DNA of 64,000 bases from Anaerococcus degeneri (GCF_017874475.1 NZ_JAGGLO010000005.1:62001-126000); one strand, 5' to 3'; shown: positions 1-9,510, counted from the first letter of the stretch. Notes: generated by a model from the sequence alone, not told the origin. Made by a program: numbers and translations.

Positions 1-1289
1 TGGGCTTCTTTGATTACTAGTGGGTAAACACCCCAAACAATTGATAGTTGTCTTGCAACGCTATCAGTTGTTGTAGCTGCAACTATATTGGTTCTAGGTC
101 TAAATTTAGATATTACCCTTGATGTATTACCTGATGATGTGCATGAGATGATTGCTTTAGCATCTAATTCTCTTGCTATTTGACAAGTAGATTTTGCTAT
201 AGAGTTGGTTGTGTTTCTTCTAGAAATAACTTTTGTATTGTAAACTTTTTCTATAAAGTCATCTGATAATTCTGTTGTGATACAGATGTCTCTCATTGTT
301 TTAACAGCTTGTACTGGGTATTTACCACCTGCTGTTTCACCTGAAAGCATAACACAGTCAGTACCATCAATAATAGCGTTGGCAACGTCTGTTGTCTCTG
401 CCCTTGTAGGTCTTGGGTTTCTGATCATAGAGTCAAGCATTTGAGTAGCAGTAATAACTGGTTTTGCAGCAGCATTACATCTTCTAATAATGTCCTTTTG
501 AACACCTGGGATTAGCTCAGTTTTGATTTCTATACCTAAATCTCCCCTAGCTACCATGATTCCGTCAGATGCTTCAATAATTTCTTCGATATTGTCTACA
601 CCTTCTTGGGACTCAATCTTAGAAATGATTTTAATATCTTCTCCACCGTGGTCTTCAAGGACCTTTCTTATATCATAAACGTCTTCTTTTTTACGGACGA
701 ATGAAGCAGCTATAAGGTCGATACCGTTTTCGATACCAAACTTAATGTCATCAACATCCTTAGGTGTGATTGATGGTAGGTTTGTTTTTGATCCTGGAAG
801 GTTTACTCCCTTGTGGTTTGAAAGTACACCATTGTTTTGAACTCTACAAACTACGTCTGTGCCATCTTTAATATCAATTACTTCAAGCTGAACAAGACCA
901 TCATCTATATAAATTTCACTACCTATTTTAACATCTTGTGGAAGACCTGCATGGGTAACAGAAACTATGTCTTGAGTTCCTATAATGTCTCTAGTTGTTA
1001 GGGTAAAGATATCATCTGGTTTAAGGAAGATTTCCTTTACATTGTAGTTACCAGTTCTAATTTCTGGTCCCTTTGTATCTAGCATGATTGCTATTGGCTT
1101 ATTTAGCTTTCTTCTTAGTCTTCTGATTGTTTTTATTTTTTCTAAGTGTTCTTCATGTGTTCCGTGTGAAAAGTTAAGTCTTGCAACGTTCATTCCGTTT
1201 TGGATAAGTTGTTCAAGAACTTCTGGTTTTTCACTTGCTGGTCCTATTGTACAAACAATTTTAGTTTTCTTTAAAATTTCTGGTTGCAT
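1..1289 (-). CDS. pyk: Pyruvate kinase (3' end outside window)
   Basis: Catalyses the last ATP-yielding step of glycolysis, phosphoenolpyruvate to pyruvate, in the cytoplasm. I translated it by eye from an ATG at 1289-1287, preceded by an AGGAG box at a good distance. About 429 residues are visible and the C-terminus runs off the left edge. The N-terminus KIVCTIGPASE is typical. KIISKIESQEGV (about residue 222), MVARGDLGIE (about 246) and ATQMLDSMIRNPRPTRAE (about 283) form the substrate and metal site. It lies 8 bp downstream of pfkA, so two control-point glycolytic kinases are cotranscribed, a common Firmicute arrangement. Whether it carries the extra C-terminal PEP-utiliser-like domain cannot be seen. 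Confidence 0.95.
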   Translation of the reverse strand, partial: MQPEILKKTKIVCTIGPASEKPEVLEQLIQNGMNVARLNFSHGTHEEHLEKIKTIRRLRRKLNKPIAIMLDTKGPEIRTGNYNVKEIFLKPDDIFTLTTRDIIGTQDIVSVTHAGLPQDVKIGSEIYIDDGLVQLEVIDIKDGTDVVCRVQNNGVLSNHKGVNLPGSKTNLPSITPKDVDDIKFGIENGIDLIAASFVRKKEDVYDIRKVLEDHGGEDIKIISKIESQEGVDNIEEIIEASDGIMVARGDLGIEIKTELIPGVQKDIIRRCNAAAKPVITATQMLDSMIRNPRPTRAETTDVANAIIDGTDCVMLSGETAGGKYPVQAVKTMRDICITTELSDDFIEKVYNTKVISRRNTTNSIAKSTCQIARELDAKAIISCTSSGNTSRVISKFRPRTNIVAATTTDSVARQLSIVWGVYPLVIKEA

Positions 1290-1297
1290 TTTTTCTC

Positions 1298-2257
1298 CTA
1301 TCTTGATAAGCTATTTGCTAAATCATATAAACTCTCATCAAAAACTGATTTAACAGATGTAGCTTCATCTATACTTACTTCTATAATTTGTCCATTTACA
1401 TAACCTATAGCAAGGCCTGTCTTCTCTTCTGATAATAATTCAACAGCCCTAGCACCCATTGCTGAACCTAGAAGTCTATCTACTGCAGAAGGTGACCCAC
1501 CTCTTTGAACGTGGCCCAAAACTGTTACCTTTGTTTCTATGCCAGTTTTTTCTTCAAGTTCATTTGCAAGAGCATATGGATCGCCAACGCCTTCAGCAAG
1601 GGTAATTAGGTGGTGGAGTTTTCCTCTCTTCCTACCATGTTCCATTTTGGCAATTATTTCATTAATTGAAAACTTATGCTCAGGCACGATAATGGATTCA
1701 GCACCACCAGCAAGACCAGAATATAAAGCAAGGTCTCCACAATGACGGCCCATTACCTCTATAACAACAGCTCTACCGTGAGAGCTTGATGTATCTCTTA
1801 ATTTACCTATGGCGTCTGCTACAGTTTCTATAGCTGTAAAAAATCCTACAGTGTAATCTGTATAGCCCATGTCATTATCTATAGTTCCAGGAATTCCGAT
1901 AGTTTTAATTCCTAAATCTGAGAGAGCCTTAGCTCCCTTGAATGATCCGTCACCACCAACTACAATTAGCCCTTCTATACCATAGTCAGCAAGGATTTCT
2001 GCTCCTCTTTTTTGACCCTCTGGTGTTTGAAATTCAAGACTTCTTGCAGTACCAAGGATAGTACCACCCTTGTGGATGATATCGGCTACAGAAGAAATGT
2101 TCATTTCATAAATATCACCCTTCATAAGACCATCGTATCCATTTCTGACGCCCTTAATTCTCATAGATTTATTTATTGCAGTTCTAACAGCACCCCTAAT
2201 GGCAGAGTTCATGCCCGGAGCGTCGCCACCGCTAGTAAGTATACCTATTGTTTTCAT
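1298..2257 (-). CDS. pfkA: ATP-dependent 6-phosphofructokinase
   Basis: Phosphorylates fructose 6-phosphate to the 1,6-bisphosphate, the committed step of glycolysis. At 319 residues it has the standard bacterial PfkA length. ILTSGGDAPGMN (residues 6-17) begins the ATP site, GGDGSFKGA (about 100) contacts the phosphates, and PGTIDNDM (about 124) carries the catalytic aspartate. GHVQRGGSPSAVDR near 245 is the fructose-phosphate site. A GGAGAG box lies just upstream of the ATG. It sits between dnaE (9 bp upstream) and pyk (8 bp downstream) and so belongs to the murB-to-pyk operon. The glycine after GGD favours ATP rather than pyrophosphate as donor (family knowledge). Confidence 0.96.
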   Translation of the reverse strand: MKTIGILTSGGDAPGMNSAIRGAVRTAINKSMRIKGVRNGYDGLMKGDIYEMNISSVADIIHKGGTILGTARSLEFQTPEGQKRGAEILADYGIEGLIVVGGDGSFKGAKALSDLGIKTIGIPGTIDNDMGYTDYTVGFFTAIETVADAIGKLRDTSSSHGRAVVIEVMGRHCGDLALYSGLAGGAESIIVPEHKFSINEIIAKMEHGRKRGKLHHLITLAEGVGDPYALANELEEKTGIETKVTVLGHVQRGGSPSAVDRLLGSAMGARAVELLSEEKTGLAIGYVNGQIIEVSIDEATSVKSVFDESLYDLANSLSR

Positions 2258-2266
2258 TATCTCTCC

Positions 2267-5200
2267 TCATTTTGTCTTAACATTTTCTTTTCCAAGCCTA
2301 TCTTCAAATAATTTTATTGTAGAGTCATTGATATCAACCCACAATTTAGAATCAAGGCCAACTAACTTTTTCTTATCTTCAAAATATATCTTTACAGGGT
2401 TTTTACCTAAATTTTCCATAATTAACCCTTTGATATCATTATACTCTTTATATCGCATTTTTAGATATAAAGTTTTAAGATTTGACTTTTCTATGTCAAT
2501 AAATTCTGACGCTAATAATTTTACGTCACTTTCATCAGTTTGCAATCTTCCTTTGATAATCACAATATTATCATCATCGATTAGATTTCTATATTGACTA
2601 TAAGTCTTAGGAAAGATTACCATTTCAATATTTCCATACATATCTTCAAGGGACGCAAAGGCCATTAGGTCACGTTTTTTTGTAGTTAATTCTTTTTTAT
2701 TATTGATAATCCCCGCCATGGTGACAAAGTTACCGTCAAGCCTTGCAATATTTTCTTCTCCGACTTCTTCCCTAAAATTTGTTGTAAAATTCACAATATT
2801 TGATAGGGCAAGACTTCTTTCTGACAAAGGATGTTCGGAAATATAAAATCCTAGGACTTCCTTTTCTAGTTTAAGCTTAACTTTTTTAGGATATTCGTCT
2901 ATATCTGGCATATCTATGTCAGTTTCTTCTTGTTTTTCTCCCATATCTAGAAGGTTCATCTGGCCTGTTACATTTATCTTATTATTGTCGTGAACTGTAC
3001 TTATGGCCTTTTCAAAAATCGCCATAAGTGACGACCTAGTATAGCCAAGGCTGTCAAAGGCTCCAGCCTTGATAAGGGATTCAATTCCCTTTTTATTCAA
3101 GGCCCTAGAGTCAGCATCTTCAACTCTTTCAAGAAAGTTTTTAAAATTTGTAAATCCACCGCCCTCTTGCCTAGCTTTGACAATAGCTTCTATGAGGTTA
3201 ATACCAACATTTTTAATACCTGAAAGGCCGAAAATAATTTTTTTATCTTCTACTTCAAAAGTACCAGTAGACTTATTTATATCTGGGGCAAGGACTTCTA
3301 TACCAAGCCTTTTTGTCTCTGACACATAGGTATAAAGCTTTCCTGTCTGATCCATTACTGAAGAAATCAGATTTGCCATATATTCCTCAGGATAATAGTG
3401 CTTTAGATATGCTGTTTGAACTGCCACAAGCGAATAAGCCGCTGAGTGCGACTTGTTAAATGCGTATTTAGCAAAGGAAATCATTTCATCATAGATGGTA
3501 TTTGCAGCTTCCCTATTTACACCATTTCTGACTGCGCCAGGAATTATAACTTTGCCACTTTCATCGACCTTGCCATTTATAAAAATATCCCTATTTTCTT
3601 CCATGACTGCCATCTTCTTTTTAGACATGGCACGCCTTAAATTATCCGCTTCTCCAAGCGAATAGCCAGCAAGCTGTTGGACTATCTGCATTACCTGTTC
3701 TTGGTAGACAATAATTCCATAGGTCACGCCAAGGATTGGCTTTAACTTTTCATCTAAAAAGGTGACATCTTCTGGATTATTTTTGTTGTGGATGTATTTT
3801 GGTATTTCATCCATAGGACCTGGCCTAAAAAGTGAATTTGCCGCAATTAGGTCATCAAAAACTGTTGGTTTAAGATTTTTTAAGAAGGCCCTCATACCCG
3901 CTGACTCAAACTGAAAGAGTCCTATGGTCTTAGCCTGGTTAAATTGTTTTATGACGTTTTTATCGTTTACGTCTATTTTTCTTAAATCAATATCTACGCC
4001 ATAATTCTTCTTGATGTCCTTGATGGTATCTTTGATAACTGTGAGGTTTCTTAGACCCAAAAAGTCCATTTTTAGAAGTCCCAATTCCTCAATTTCTGTC
4101 ATATCAAACTGGCTTACTACCTGGTCATTTGATAGGGCAAGGGGAATTATATCTGTGAGCGGGTCTTTAGAAATAACAACACCTGCAGCATGGATTGAAG
4201 TATGGCGTGGTAGGGCTTCAAGTTTTTTGGCCGTATCAATTAGTCTTTTCCCTTCGGCATCTTTTTCGTATGAGGCCCTAAAGACATCTGATTCTGCCAA
4301 AGCCTTATCAATAGTCATTCCTATTGTAGCTGGGATTTGCTTGGCAATGGTATCGACCTTCCCATAGGCAATATCAAGAACCCTACCCACATCCCTAATA
4401 GCATTTCTTGCCTGCATCCTACCAAAAGTTACGATTTGCGAAACGTGGTCCCTCCCATAAAGGTCATTGACATACTCCACTACCTTATCCCTTAGGACAT
4501 AGTCAAAGTCTATATCAATATCGGGCATGGATACCCTTTCAGGATTTAAAAACCTCTCGAAAATAAGATTGTATTTCAAAGGGTCAATCTGTGTGATATC
4601 AAGGGCATAGGAAACAAGAGACCCCGCCGCAGAACCCCTGCCTGGTCCTACTGCTATGTCATTTTTTCTAGAATAATTCACAAAGTCCCAAACAATTAAA
4701 AAATAATCAACGTAGCCCATGGAATCTATAACATCAATTTCCATCTTGGCTCTTTGGACAATCTCATCTGTCACCGTCTCATATTTCTCACTAATGCCTT
4801 CATTTACTAATAATTTCAAATAATCTAAATTTGTAAGGCCTTCTGGGAGTTTTGTGTAATAAGGAAGGTGAGGTTGGTGGAATTTAATTTCAACATTGCA
4901 ACGTTCTGCGATTTTCTCAGTGTTTTCTATAGCTCTTTCATAGTCTTTAAAAATTGTTGCCATCGTTTCAGGGTCTTTTAGGTAAAATTCCCTATTTGGC
5001 ATCTTCATCCTATTTTCATCTTTAATCAATGAACCAGTTTGGATGCACAATAGAACGTCCTGATAGTAGGAGTCTTCTTTGTTTATGTAGTGGACATCAT
5101 TAGTTGCCACCATTTCTATGCCTAGTTTTCTGTGAAGATATAGAAGACCTTGGTTTACTTTTTTTTGCTCAGCCATGCCGTGATCTTGGATTTCTAGGAA

Positions 5201-5713
5201 ATAGGAGCCCTTTCCAAATGAATTTTCATATTTTAAGGCAGTCTCTTCTGCAGCCTTCATATCTCCTTCCAAGATTCTCTGATTAACTTCGCCATTTAGA
5301 CAGGCAGAAAGGGCAATTAAGCCCTCTGTATGTTCTTTTATAAAATCAAAGCAAACCCTTGGTTTGTAATAAAAACCATTAACATAGGCTTCAGATACTA
5401 TTTTCACTAGGTTTTTATAACCAATATTATTTTCTGCAAGCAAAATTAGGTGGTAGTACCTCCTATTTGTCGGGTCTTTTATCTTATGGTCTCTTTCTGA
5501 AACATAAACCTCACAACCAATAATTGGCTTAATACCACGTTTTTGTGCTTGTTTATAAAATTCTATGACCCCGTACATTTGGCCGTGGTCTGTGATGGCA
5601 ACAGAATCCATGCCGAGTTCTTTACACCTATCCAAAAGCTCATCTATCCTTGTAAAACCATCAAGGAGAGAATATTCTGTATGGAGGTGGAGGTGGGTAA
5701 ATTTTGTAGTCAT
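2267..5713 (-). CDS. dnaE: DNA polymerase III alpha subunit, DnaE type
   Basis: Replicative polymerase subunit of 1148 residues, the usual DnaE length. Order seen: PHP domain from residue 5 (FTHLHLHTEYSLLDG, metal-site histidines), then the palm with PDIDIDFD near 397 and LLKMDFLGLRNL near 550 holding the three catalytic aspartates. Tandem helix-hairpin-helix follows around 860, then an OB-fold at about 990-1070. There is no DEDD exonuclease insert, so this is DnaE rather than PolC; low-GC Gram-positives usually carry a separate PolC (not in this window). The start ATG has a GGAGC box. It follows whiA by 28 bp and precedes pfkA by 9 bp, so replication and glycolysis genes share a transcript. 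Confidence 0.96.
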   Translation of the reverse strand: MTTKFTHLHLHTEYSLLDGFTRIDELLDRCKELGMDSVAITDHGQMYGVIEFYKQAQKRGIKPIIGCEVYVSERDHKIKDPTNRRYYHLILLAENNIGYKNLVKIVSEAYVNGFYYKPRVCFDFIKEHTEGLIALSACLNGEVNQRILEGDMKAAEETALKYENSFGKGSYFLEIQDHGMAEQKKVNQGLLYLHRKLGIEMVATNDVHYINKEDSYYQDVLLCIQTGSLIKDENRMKMPNREFYLKDPETMATIFKDYERAIENTEKIAERCNVEIKFHQPHLPYYTKLPEGLTNLDYLKLLVNEGISEKYETVTDEIVQRAKMEIDVIDSMGYVDYFLIVWDFVNYSRKNDIAVGPGRGSAAGSLVSYALDITQIDPLKYNLIFERFLNPERVSMPDIDIDFDYVLRDKVVEYVNDLYGRDHVSQIVTFGRMQARNAIRDVGRVLDIAYGKVDTIAKQIPATIGMTIDKALAESDVFRASYEKDAEGKRLIDTAKKLEALPRHTSIHAAGVVISKDPLTDIIPLALSNDQVVSQFDMTEIEELGLLKMDFLGLRNLTVIKDTIKDIKKNYGVDIDLRKIDVNDKNVIKQFNQAKTIGLFQFESAGMRAFLKNLKPTVFDDLIAANSLFRPGPMDEIPKYIHNKNNPEDVTFLDEKLKPILGVTYGIIVYQEQVMQIVQQLAGYSLGEADNLRRAMSKKKMAVMEENRDIFINGKVDESGKVIIPGAVRNGVNREAANTIYDEMISFAKYAFNKSHSAAYSLVAVQTAYLKHYYPEEYMANLISSVMDQTGKLYTYVSETKRLGIEVLAPDINKSTGTFEVEDKKIIFGLSGIKNVGINLIEAIVKARQEGGGFTNFKNFLERVEDADSRALNKKGIESLIKAGAFDSLGYTRSSLMAIFEKAISTVHDNNKINVTGQMNLLDMGEKQEETDIDMPDIDEYPKKVKLKLEKEVLGFYISEHPLSERSLALSNIVNFTTNFREEVGEENIARLDGNFVTMAGIINNKKELTTKKRDLMAFASLEDMYGNIEMVIFPKTYSQYRNLIDDDNIVIIKGRLQTDESDVKLLASEFIDIEKSNLKTLYLKMRYKEYNDIKGLIMENLGKNPVKIYFEDKKKLVGLDSKLWVDINDSTIKLFEDRLGKENVKTK

Positions 5714-5741
5714 AGTAGCTCCTTCAAAAAAAGACTTGCTC

Positions 5742-6644
5742 TCACAAATCTTTTGCTAATTTAATAAACTTTTGCAGTCTATAGTTAATCTTGGCTTTAC
5801 TTAGAGGTGGATTTAGCATCTCCCCAAGTTCATCTAAGGATAAATATGGGTTTTCAAGACGAAGTTTTCCTATTTTTTGGCTTAAGTCATCTACCTCGTC
5901 AAACCTTCCCTCGTCTATAATTTTATTAATAGCATCTAGCTGGGCTCTTGCGGCCTTTACAGTCCTATCGATGTTTGCATTGTCAAAGTTATTTACCCTA
6001 TTAACATCATTTCTGATAGATTTCATTGCCCTGACATTCTCTAACTCAAAAAGTGACTGCATGGCTCCGATAACGACCAAAAAGTCTGATATCTTATCAG
6101 AATCCTTAAGATAAATTATATTGTAATCAAGCCTTTGACTCACTTTTGCATTTAGGTTAAAGGCATCCATGGATTCTTTAATTATCCTTGCTTCTTCCTT
6201 ATTTTTGCCAACAATTTCCAGGTTGTATCCCCTTTGTGGATCATTAACCGAACCCCTAAAGATAAAGGCAATCTTCAAAAAACCTTTGATTTGATCTAGA
6301 CTTACATCCTCGATATTAGAATAATTTTCTAAAAAACTTTGGTTTCTTAAGCTAATTAATTTATCAGACACATCAGCATCTTCAATTATAACCACATAGT
6401 CTCTTTTGTTTTTCTTATCAGGGTTGTCCTGGATTTCAAAGGTTGGAGAATAGCCATAAAGGTCAGCAATTAACTTATATATATACCTGGCTTCTTGGTT
6501 AGAATCGGTTTTGAAAATCACATTAAAACCAACCGAAGAAATCCTAATTGACCCTATGAAGTGGGCTAGAGAAATCAATTCACCTTCTAGGTCTATTGGT
6601 TCTTTTTTTAAGAGTTCCTTCTTACATCTTTGGGAAAAACTCAT
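5742..6644 (-). CDS. whiA: WhiA-type DNA-binding protein
   Basis: Member of the WhiA (DUF199) family, 300 residues. The N-terminus MSFSQRCKKELLKKEP is characteristic. A degenerate LAGLIDADG homing-endonuclease-like domain covers about residues 80-200 and a helix-turn-helix domain about 215-295 (SLDELGEMLNPPLSKAKINYRL). In actinomycetes WhiA controls sporulation septation; in non-sporulating Firmicutes it is linked to cell division and chromosome segregation (family knowledge). It sits 3' of rapZ and the phosphatase gene, matching the conserved rapZ-whiA neighbourhood, although the usual yvcK/mgfK gene is replaced here by a tyrosine phosphatase. Confidence 0.92.
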   Translation of the reverse strand: MSFSQRCKKELLKKEPIDLEGELISLAHFIGSIRISSVGFNVIFKTDSNQEARYIYKLIADLYGYSPTFEIQDNPDKKNKRDYVVIIEDADVSDKLISLRNQSFLENYSNIEDVSLDQIKGFLKIAFIFRGSVNDPQRGYNLEIVGKNKEEARIIKESMDAFNLNAKVSQRLDYNIIYLKDSDKISDFLVVIGAMQSLFELENVRAMKSIRNDVNRVNNFDNANIDRTVKAARAQLDAINKIIDEGRFDEVDDLSQKIGKLRLENPYLSLDELGEMLNPPLSKAKINYRLQKFIKLAKDL

Positions 6645-6645
6645 A

Positions 6646-7362
6646 CTAGTCCCTAATCCTTCTCCTTAGTTTTTCTATATCTTCAGCATCAACACCCGCA
6701 TGAAGTAGATAAGCTTCAAAGCTGCCATATTTGTTTATAACATAGTCGTAGGCTTCTTTCATGTAATATGGGTCTGTAATCCTAAAAATTGAAAAAGGCT
6801 CATCTTCACCATAATTTTCTATATAACCAAGATGGGCTGATGATGTCTCATAGTCAGCTATAATATCTCCTCTAGGCACATCTGCAAGACCCATTATAAT
6901 CATCGATACAATACCAGTCCTATCCTTACCTTCCTGGCAATGGTAAAGAGCTGATCCTTCCGCATTGGCAAGGACTCTAACAATCTCTTTAACAGCTGGG
7001 TAATGGTCGATTAAGTTTCTATAAGACTGGCCAACAGTAATTTGTCCAGAAATAATTTTATCGATTTCTTCCTTCCTGAATTCCTTATCTGGAGCTAGGG
7101 AAATGTGGTGATAATCAAAATTCTCCTTGATTTTTTTGTGGGTATCAGATTCAAAGTCAATCTCATTTTCCCTTCTTAGGTCAATTATTGTTGAAACATT
7201 TAAATCTTTTAAATCATTTATATCAACATCTTCTACATAGTCAAGGCTTGCTGCCCTAAAATATTCGTGCCACTTTGTTGACCTCTTGTCCAAAGTGGGC
7301 ACTCCTCCCAGGTCTCTGGCATTTTTTATGTTTTTTAGGTCTAATCGTTTTAAATATCTCAT
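6646..7362 (-). CDS. Tyrosine-protein phosphatase (Y_phosphatase3 / PTP-like)
   Basis: 238-residue protein of the bacterial PTP/Siw14-like family. The P-loop HCQEGKDRTGIVS (about residue 141) is the CX5R phosphatase signature with catalytic cysteine and arginine. An upstream general-acid region and the N-terminal NARDLGGVPT motif are also typical of this family. The substrate is unknown; phosphotyrosine or phosphoinositide activity is reported for relatives. It lies between rapZ and whiA with 1-bp gaps on both sides, so it is certainly cotranscribed. The insertion of a phosphatase gene at the place where yvcK normally sits between rapZ and whiA is uncommon. Confidence 0.85.
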   Translation of the reverse strand: MRYLKRLDLKNIKNARDLGGVPTLDKRSTKWHEYFRAASLDYVEDVDINDLKDLNVSTIIDLRRENEIDFESDTHKKIKENFDYHHISLAPDKEFRKEEIDKIISGQITVGQSYRNLIDHYPAVKEIVRVLANAEGSALYHCQEGKDRTGIVSMIIMGLADVPRGDIIADYETSSAHLGYIENYGEDEPFSIFRITDPYYMKEAYDYVINKYGSFEAYLLHAGVDAEDIEKLRRRIRD

Positions 7363-7363
7363 C

Positions 7364-8212
7364 TTACCACTTATCCTTTTCTCTGTGTTTCTTAATTAAT
7401 ATATAATCGTCATCTTTCATCTTCTCATACATTTTCTCTACCATGTAAACCGACCTGTGTTGGCCACCAGTGCATCCAAATGCAATGGTAATGATATTCT
7501 TCCCTTCCTTTGCATAGGAAGGTAATAGGCTCTTTATAAGGCCATAAACCCTATCCTCAAAGTCACCTATTATATCAAATTGGCCAAGGTAATCACCTAA
7601 TTTTTCGTCTGTGCCGTTTAATTTCTTAAGGTCAGGAACATAAAATGGATTTGGAATAAATCTCATATCAAAAACAAAGTCGAAGTCAGCGCTTACGCCA
7701 TACTTATAACCAAAAGATATGAGGTTTATTATCATATTGTTAGTCTTGTTTGCACTTGACTCTATAACTTGCCTTAACTCAGCAATTTTATAATTTGTGG
7801 TGTCTATTAGCTTATCAGAAATATCCCTAAGAGGCTTTAAGAGTTTCTTTTCTTTTTCAAGTCCATCTGAAACATTGCCGTACTCCCCAAGTGGATGTGG
7901 CCTTCTTAGCTCGTTGTATCTTTTTTGGATAATTTCATCGCTAGAATAAATAAAGATTATTTCAGTATCATCATTGGCTTTCTTTAGACTTTTTATAGAT
8001 TTGTAAATATCATTGTCTACTGAAAATGACCTAAAATCTATAACAACAGCCATTTTTTCTATTGGATTTTTTTGGAATTTATTAAGTTCTATGAATTTTT
8101 CCACCAAATAGGCTGGGGCATTATCCATAGCATAGTATCCTAAATCTTCATAAGCCCTTAGGGCTGTTGTCTTGCCTGAGCCAGAAAGACCTGTAATTAT
8201 CTTTAATTTCAT
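7364..8212 (-). CDS. rapZ: RapZ/YvcJ nucleotide-binding protein
   Basis: 282-residue P-loop protein with Walker A GLSGSGKTTALRAYED at residues 8-23 and the C-terminal signature AFGCTGGQHRSVY near 245. In Enterobacteria RapZ is an RNase E adaptor in amino-sugar regulation; in Bacillus the homologue YvcJ hydrolyses GTP and is clustered with whiA (family knowledge). The role in this organism is therefore not certain. It directly abuts murB upstream, consistent with a cell-wall precursor link, and the phosphatase gene downstream. Confidence 0.93.
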   Translation of the reverse strand: MKLKIITGLSGSGKTTALRAYEDLGYYAMDNAPAYLVEKFIELNKFQKNPIEKMAVVIDFRSFSVDNDIYKSIKSLKKANDDTEIIFIYSSDEIIQKRYNELRRPHPLGEYGNVSDGLEKEKKLLKPLRDISDKLIDTTNYKIAELRQVIESSANKTNNMIINLISFGYKYGVSADFDFVFDMRFIPNPFYVPDLKKLNGTDEKLGDYLGQFDIIGDFEDRVYGLIKSLLPSYAKEGKNIITIAFGCTGGQHRSVYMVEKMYEKMKDDDYILIKKHREKDKW

Positions 8213-9115
8213 CTATAATTCTCCGACTAATTTTACCTCACGCTCTAAAACAAAGCCTGTTTTCTCCCTAACAATATCTGACACATGGTTGATAAATTTT
8301 AGCATATCCTCACAAGTAGCAACATCCCTATTTATAATAAAGCCGCAGTGTTTTTCGCTAACTTGGCAGTCGCCTTCCCTAAAACCTCTAAGGCCGCACT
8401 CATCAATTAACTTTGACGCATATGAGCCTGTTGGCCTTTTAAAAGTTGAGCCAGCTGATTTTTTATCAAGAGGCTGCTTTGTCTCTCGTCTATTTGTAAA
8501 ATCCTCATACCTTTCCCTGATCAAGTCTTTATCGCCCTTTTCAAGTTTAAACTTAGCACTAACTACGATAAGATTATCATCAAAAATTCTTGAATGTCTG
8601 TAAGAAAAATTCATCTCCTCGTTTTTAAAGCAATGAAGATTTCCTTCAAAATCAAAGGCTTTTATTTCTACAACTACGTCCTTGATTTCTCCACCATAGG
8701 CACCTGCATTCATAGCCACAGCTCCGCCTACTGATCCAGGTATGCCAGAGATTTCTTCCATGCCAGCAAGGCCAGCATCTATCGCTGCAAGACTTGCCTT
8801 ATTTAAAGATGTACCAGAAAGTGCTGTAAGATAGTCGCCGTCAATGTCTACCTTGTCAAAATTATCGCTCAGGATAATCACACATCCCCTGATTCCCTTA
8901 TCAGATACCAAAAGATTTGATCCCTTGCCCATGACAAAAGTTTCTATCTTGTTTTCATGATTGAATTTTAAAAGTTTTTCTAATTCTTCTATGGTAGTTG
9001 GTCTTACAAGTACATCAGCAGGACCGCCTATACCAAAAGTTGTATATGTTTTTAAATGTTTGTTAAAGTCTATTTGACCGAATTTATTGTTATTATAAAG
9101 AGATTTGTAGTCCAT
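8213..9115 (-). CDS. murB: UDP-N-acetylenolpyruvoylglucosamine reductase
   Basis: FAD enzyme that reduces UDP-GlcNAc-enolpyruvate to UDP-MurNAc in peptidoglycan precursor synthesis. 300 residues, the Gram-positive short type. TYTTFGIGGPADVLV (about 24-38) and MGKGSNLLVSD (about 61-71) form the FAD-binding part; MNAGAYGGEI (about 135) and SAGSTFKRP (about 220, proton-donor serine) are active-site segments. It is the first gene of the murB-rapZ-ptp-whiA-dnaE-pfkA-pyk operon; an extended -10 promoter lies just upstream, divergent from rpmB. Confidence 0.95.
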   Translation of the reverse strand: MDYKSLYNNNKFGQIDFNKHLKTYTTFGIGGPADVLVRPTTIEELEKLLKFNHENKIETFVMGKGSNLLVSDKGIRGCVIILSDNFDKVDIDGDYLTALSGTSLNKASLAAIDAGLAGMEEISGIPGSVGGAVAMNAGAYGGEIKDVVVEIKAFDFEGNLHCFKNEEMNFSYRHSRIFDDNLIVVSAKFKLEKGDKDLIRERYEDFTNRRETKQPLDKKSAGSTFKRPTGSYASKLIDECGLRGFREGDCQVSEKHCGFIINRDVATCEDMLKFINHVSDIVREKTGFVLEREVKLVGEL

Positions 9116-9144
9116 AATTTCTCCTTTTTTACTATTTCTTATAT

Positions 9145-9167
9145 ACTATACCATTTTGGGATGAAAA
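9145..9167 (-). promoter_or_regulatory. Extended -10 promoter of murB operon
   Basis: On the minus strand TGG-TATAGT (the -10 box is 9145-9150) lies about 30 bp before the murB ATG. No convincing -35 is present. Instead a 12-base element (read on plus as TTGGGATGAAAA, 9156-9167) fills the -35 side; the same element occurs at nearly the same place in front of the MATE gene. Confidence 0.4.
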
Positions 9168-9193
9168 CTCTCTTAAAAATATTGACTAAAAAT

Positions 9194-9222
9194 TTGTAAT
9201 TTTAATAAAACTTTGGTAGAAT
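9194..9222 (+). promoter_or_regulatory. Promoter of rpmB
   Basis: TTGTAA (9194-9199), a 17-bp spacer and TAGAAT (9217-9222). A strong AAGGAGGAGGTG ribosome-binding site follows about 15 bp later. A second possible -35, TTGACT, is at 9182-9187. Confidence 0.5.
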
Positions 9223-9252
9223 AATAAAGATGAATAAGGAGGAGGTGTAATT

Positions 9253-9441
9253 ATGGCAAGAGCATGCGATATATGTGGCAAAGGTACAGCTTCAGGTAAG
9301 TCTGTAACATTCTCACATAGACAAATTAACAGAACTTTTAAAGCAAACGTGCACAAAATAAAAGCTATTGTTGATGGCACTCCAAAAACTATTAACGCTT
9401 GTACAAAATGTATTAAAAGTGGAAAAGTAGAAAAAGCATAA
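9253..9441 (+). CDS. rpmB: 50S ribosomal protein L28
   Basis: 62-residue large-subunit ribosomal protein. MARACDICGKGTASGK and the basic middle segment are typical of L28; CDICGK near the N-terminus and CTKCIKSGK near the C-terminus make two CxxC pairs, the zinc-binding (C+) form. Monocistronic: its own promoter upstream, a terminator at 9476-9503. It is divergent from murB, which is the only protein gene on the plus strand in the first 34 kb apart from this one's own unit. Confidence 0.97.
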   Translation: MARACDICGKGTASGKSVTFSHRQINRTFKANVHKIKAIVDGTPKTINACTKCIKSGKVEKA

Positions 9442-9475
9442 GCTTTTTTAGTTTAGTACTAAATTAAAAATTTTT

Positions 9476-9503
9476 AAACTGGCCTTTGGGTCAGTTTTTT
9501 AAT
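9476..9503 (+). terminator. Terminator of rpmB
   Basis: AAACTGGCC, loop TTTG, GGTCAGTTT followed by a T run; nine pairs including one G-U. Confidence 0.85.
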
Positions 9504-9510
9504 TTAAACA

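Noticed and set aside
2199-2597. 132-residue plus-strand frame over dnaE and pfkA ends
   Set aside because: Antisense to two certain genes, no ribosome-binding site, composition typical of a reverse frame.
9186-9380. Open frame antisense to rpmB
   Set aside because: Opposes a certain ribosomal protein gene; no ribosome-binding site or family match.
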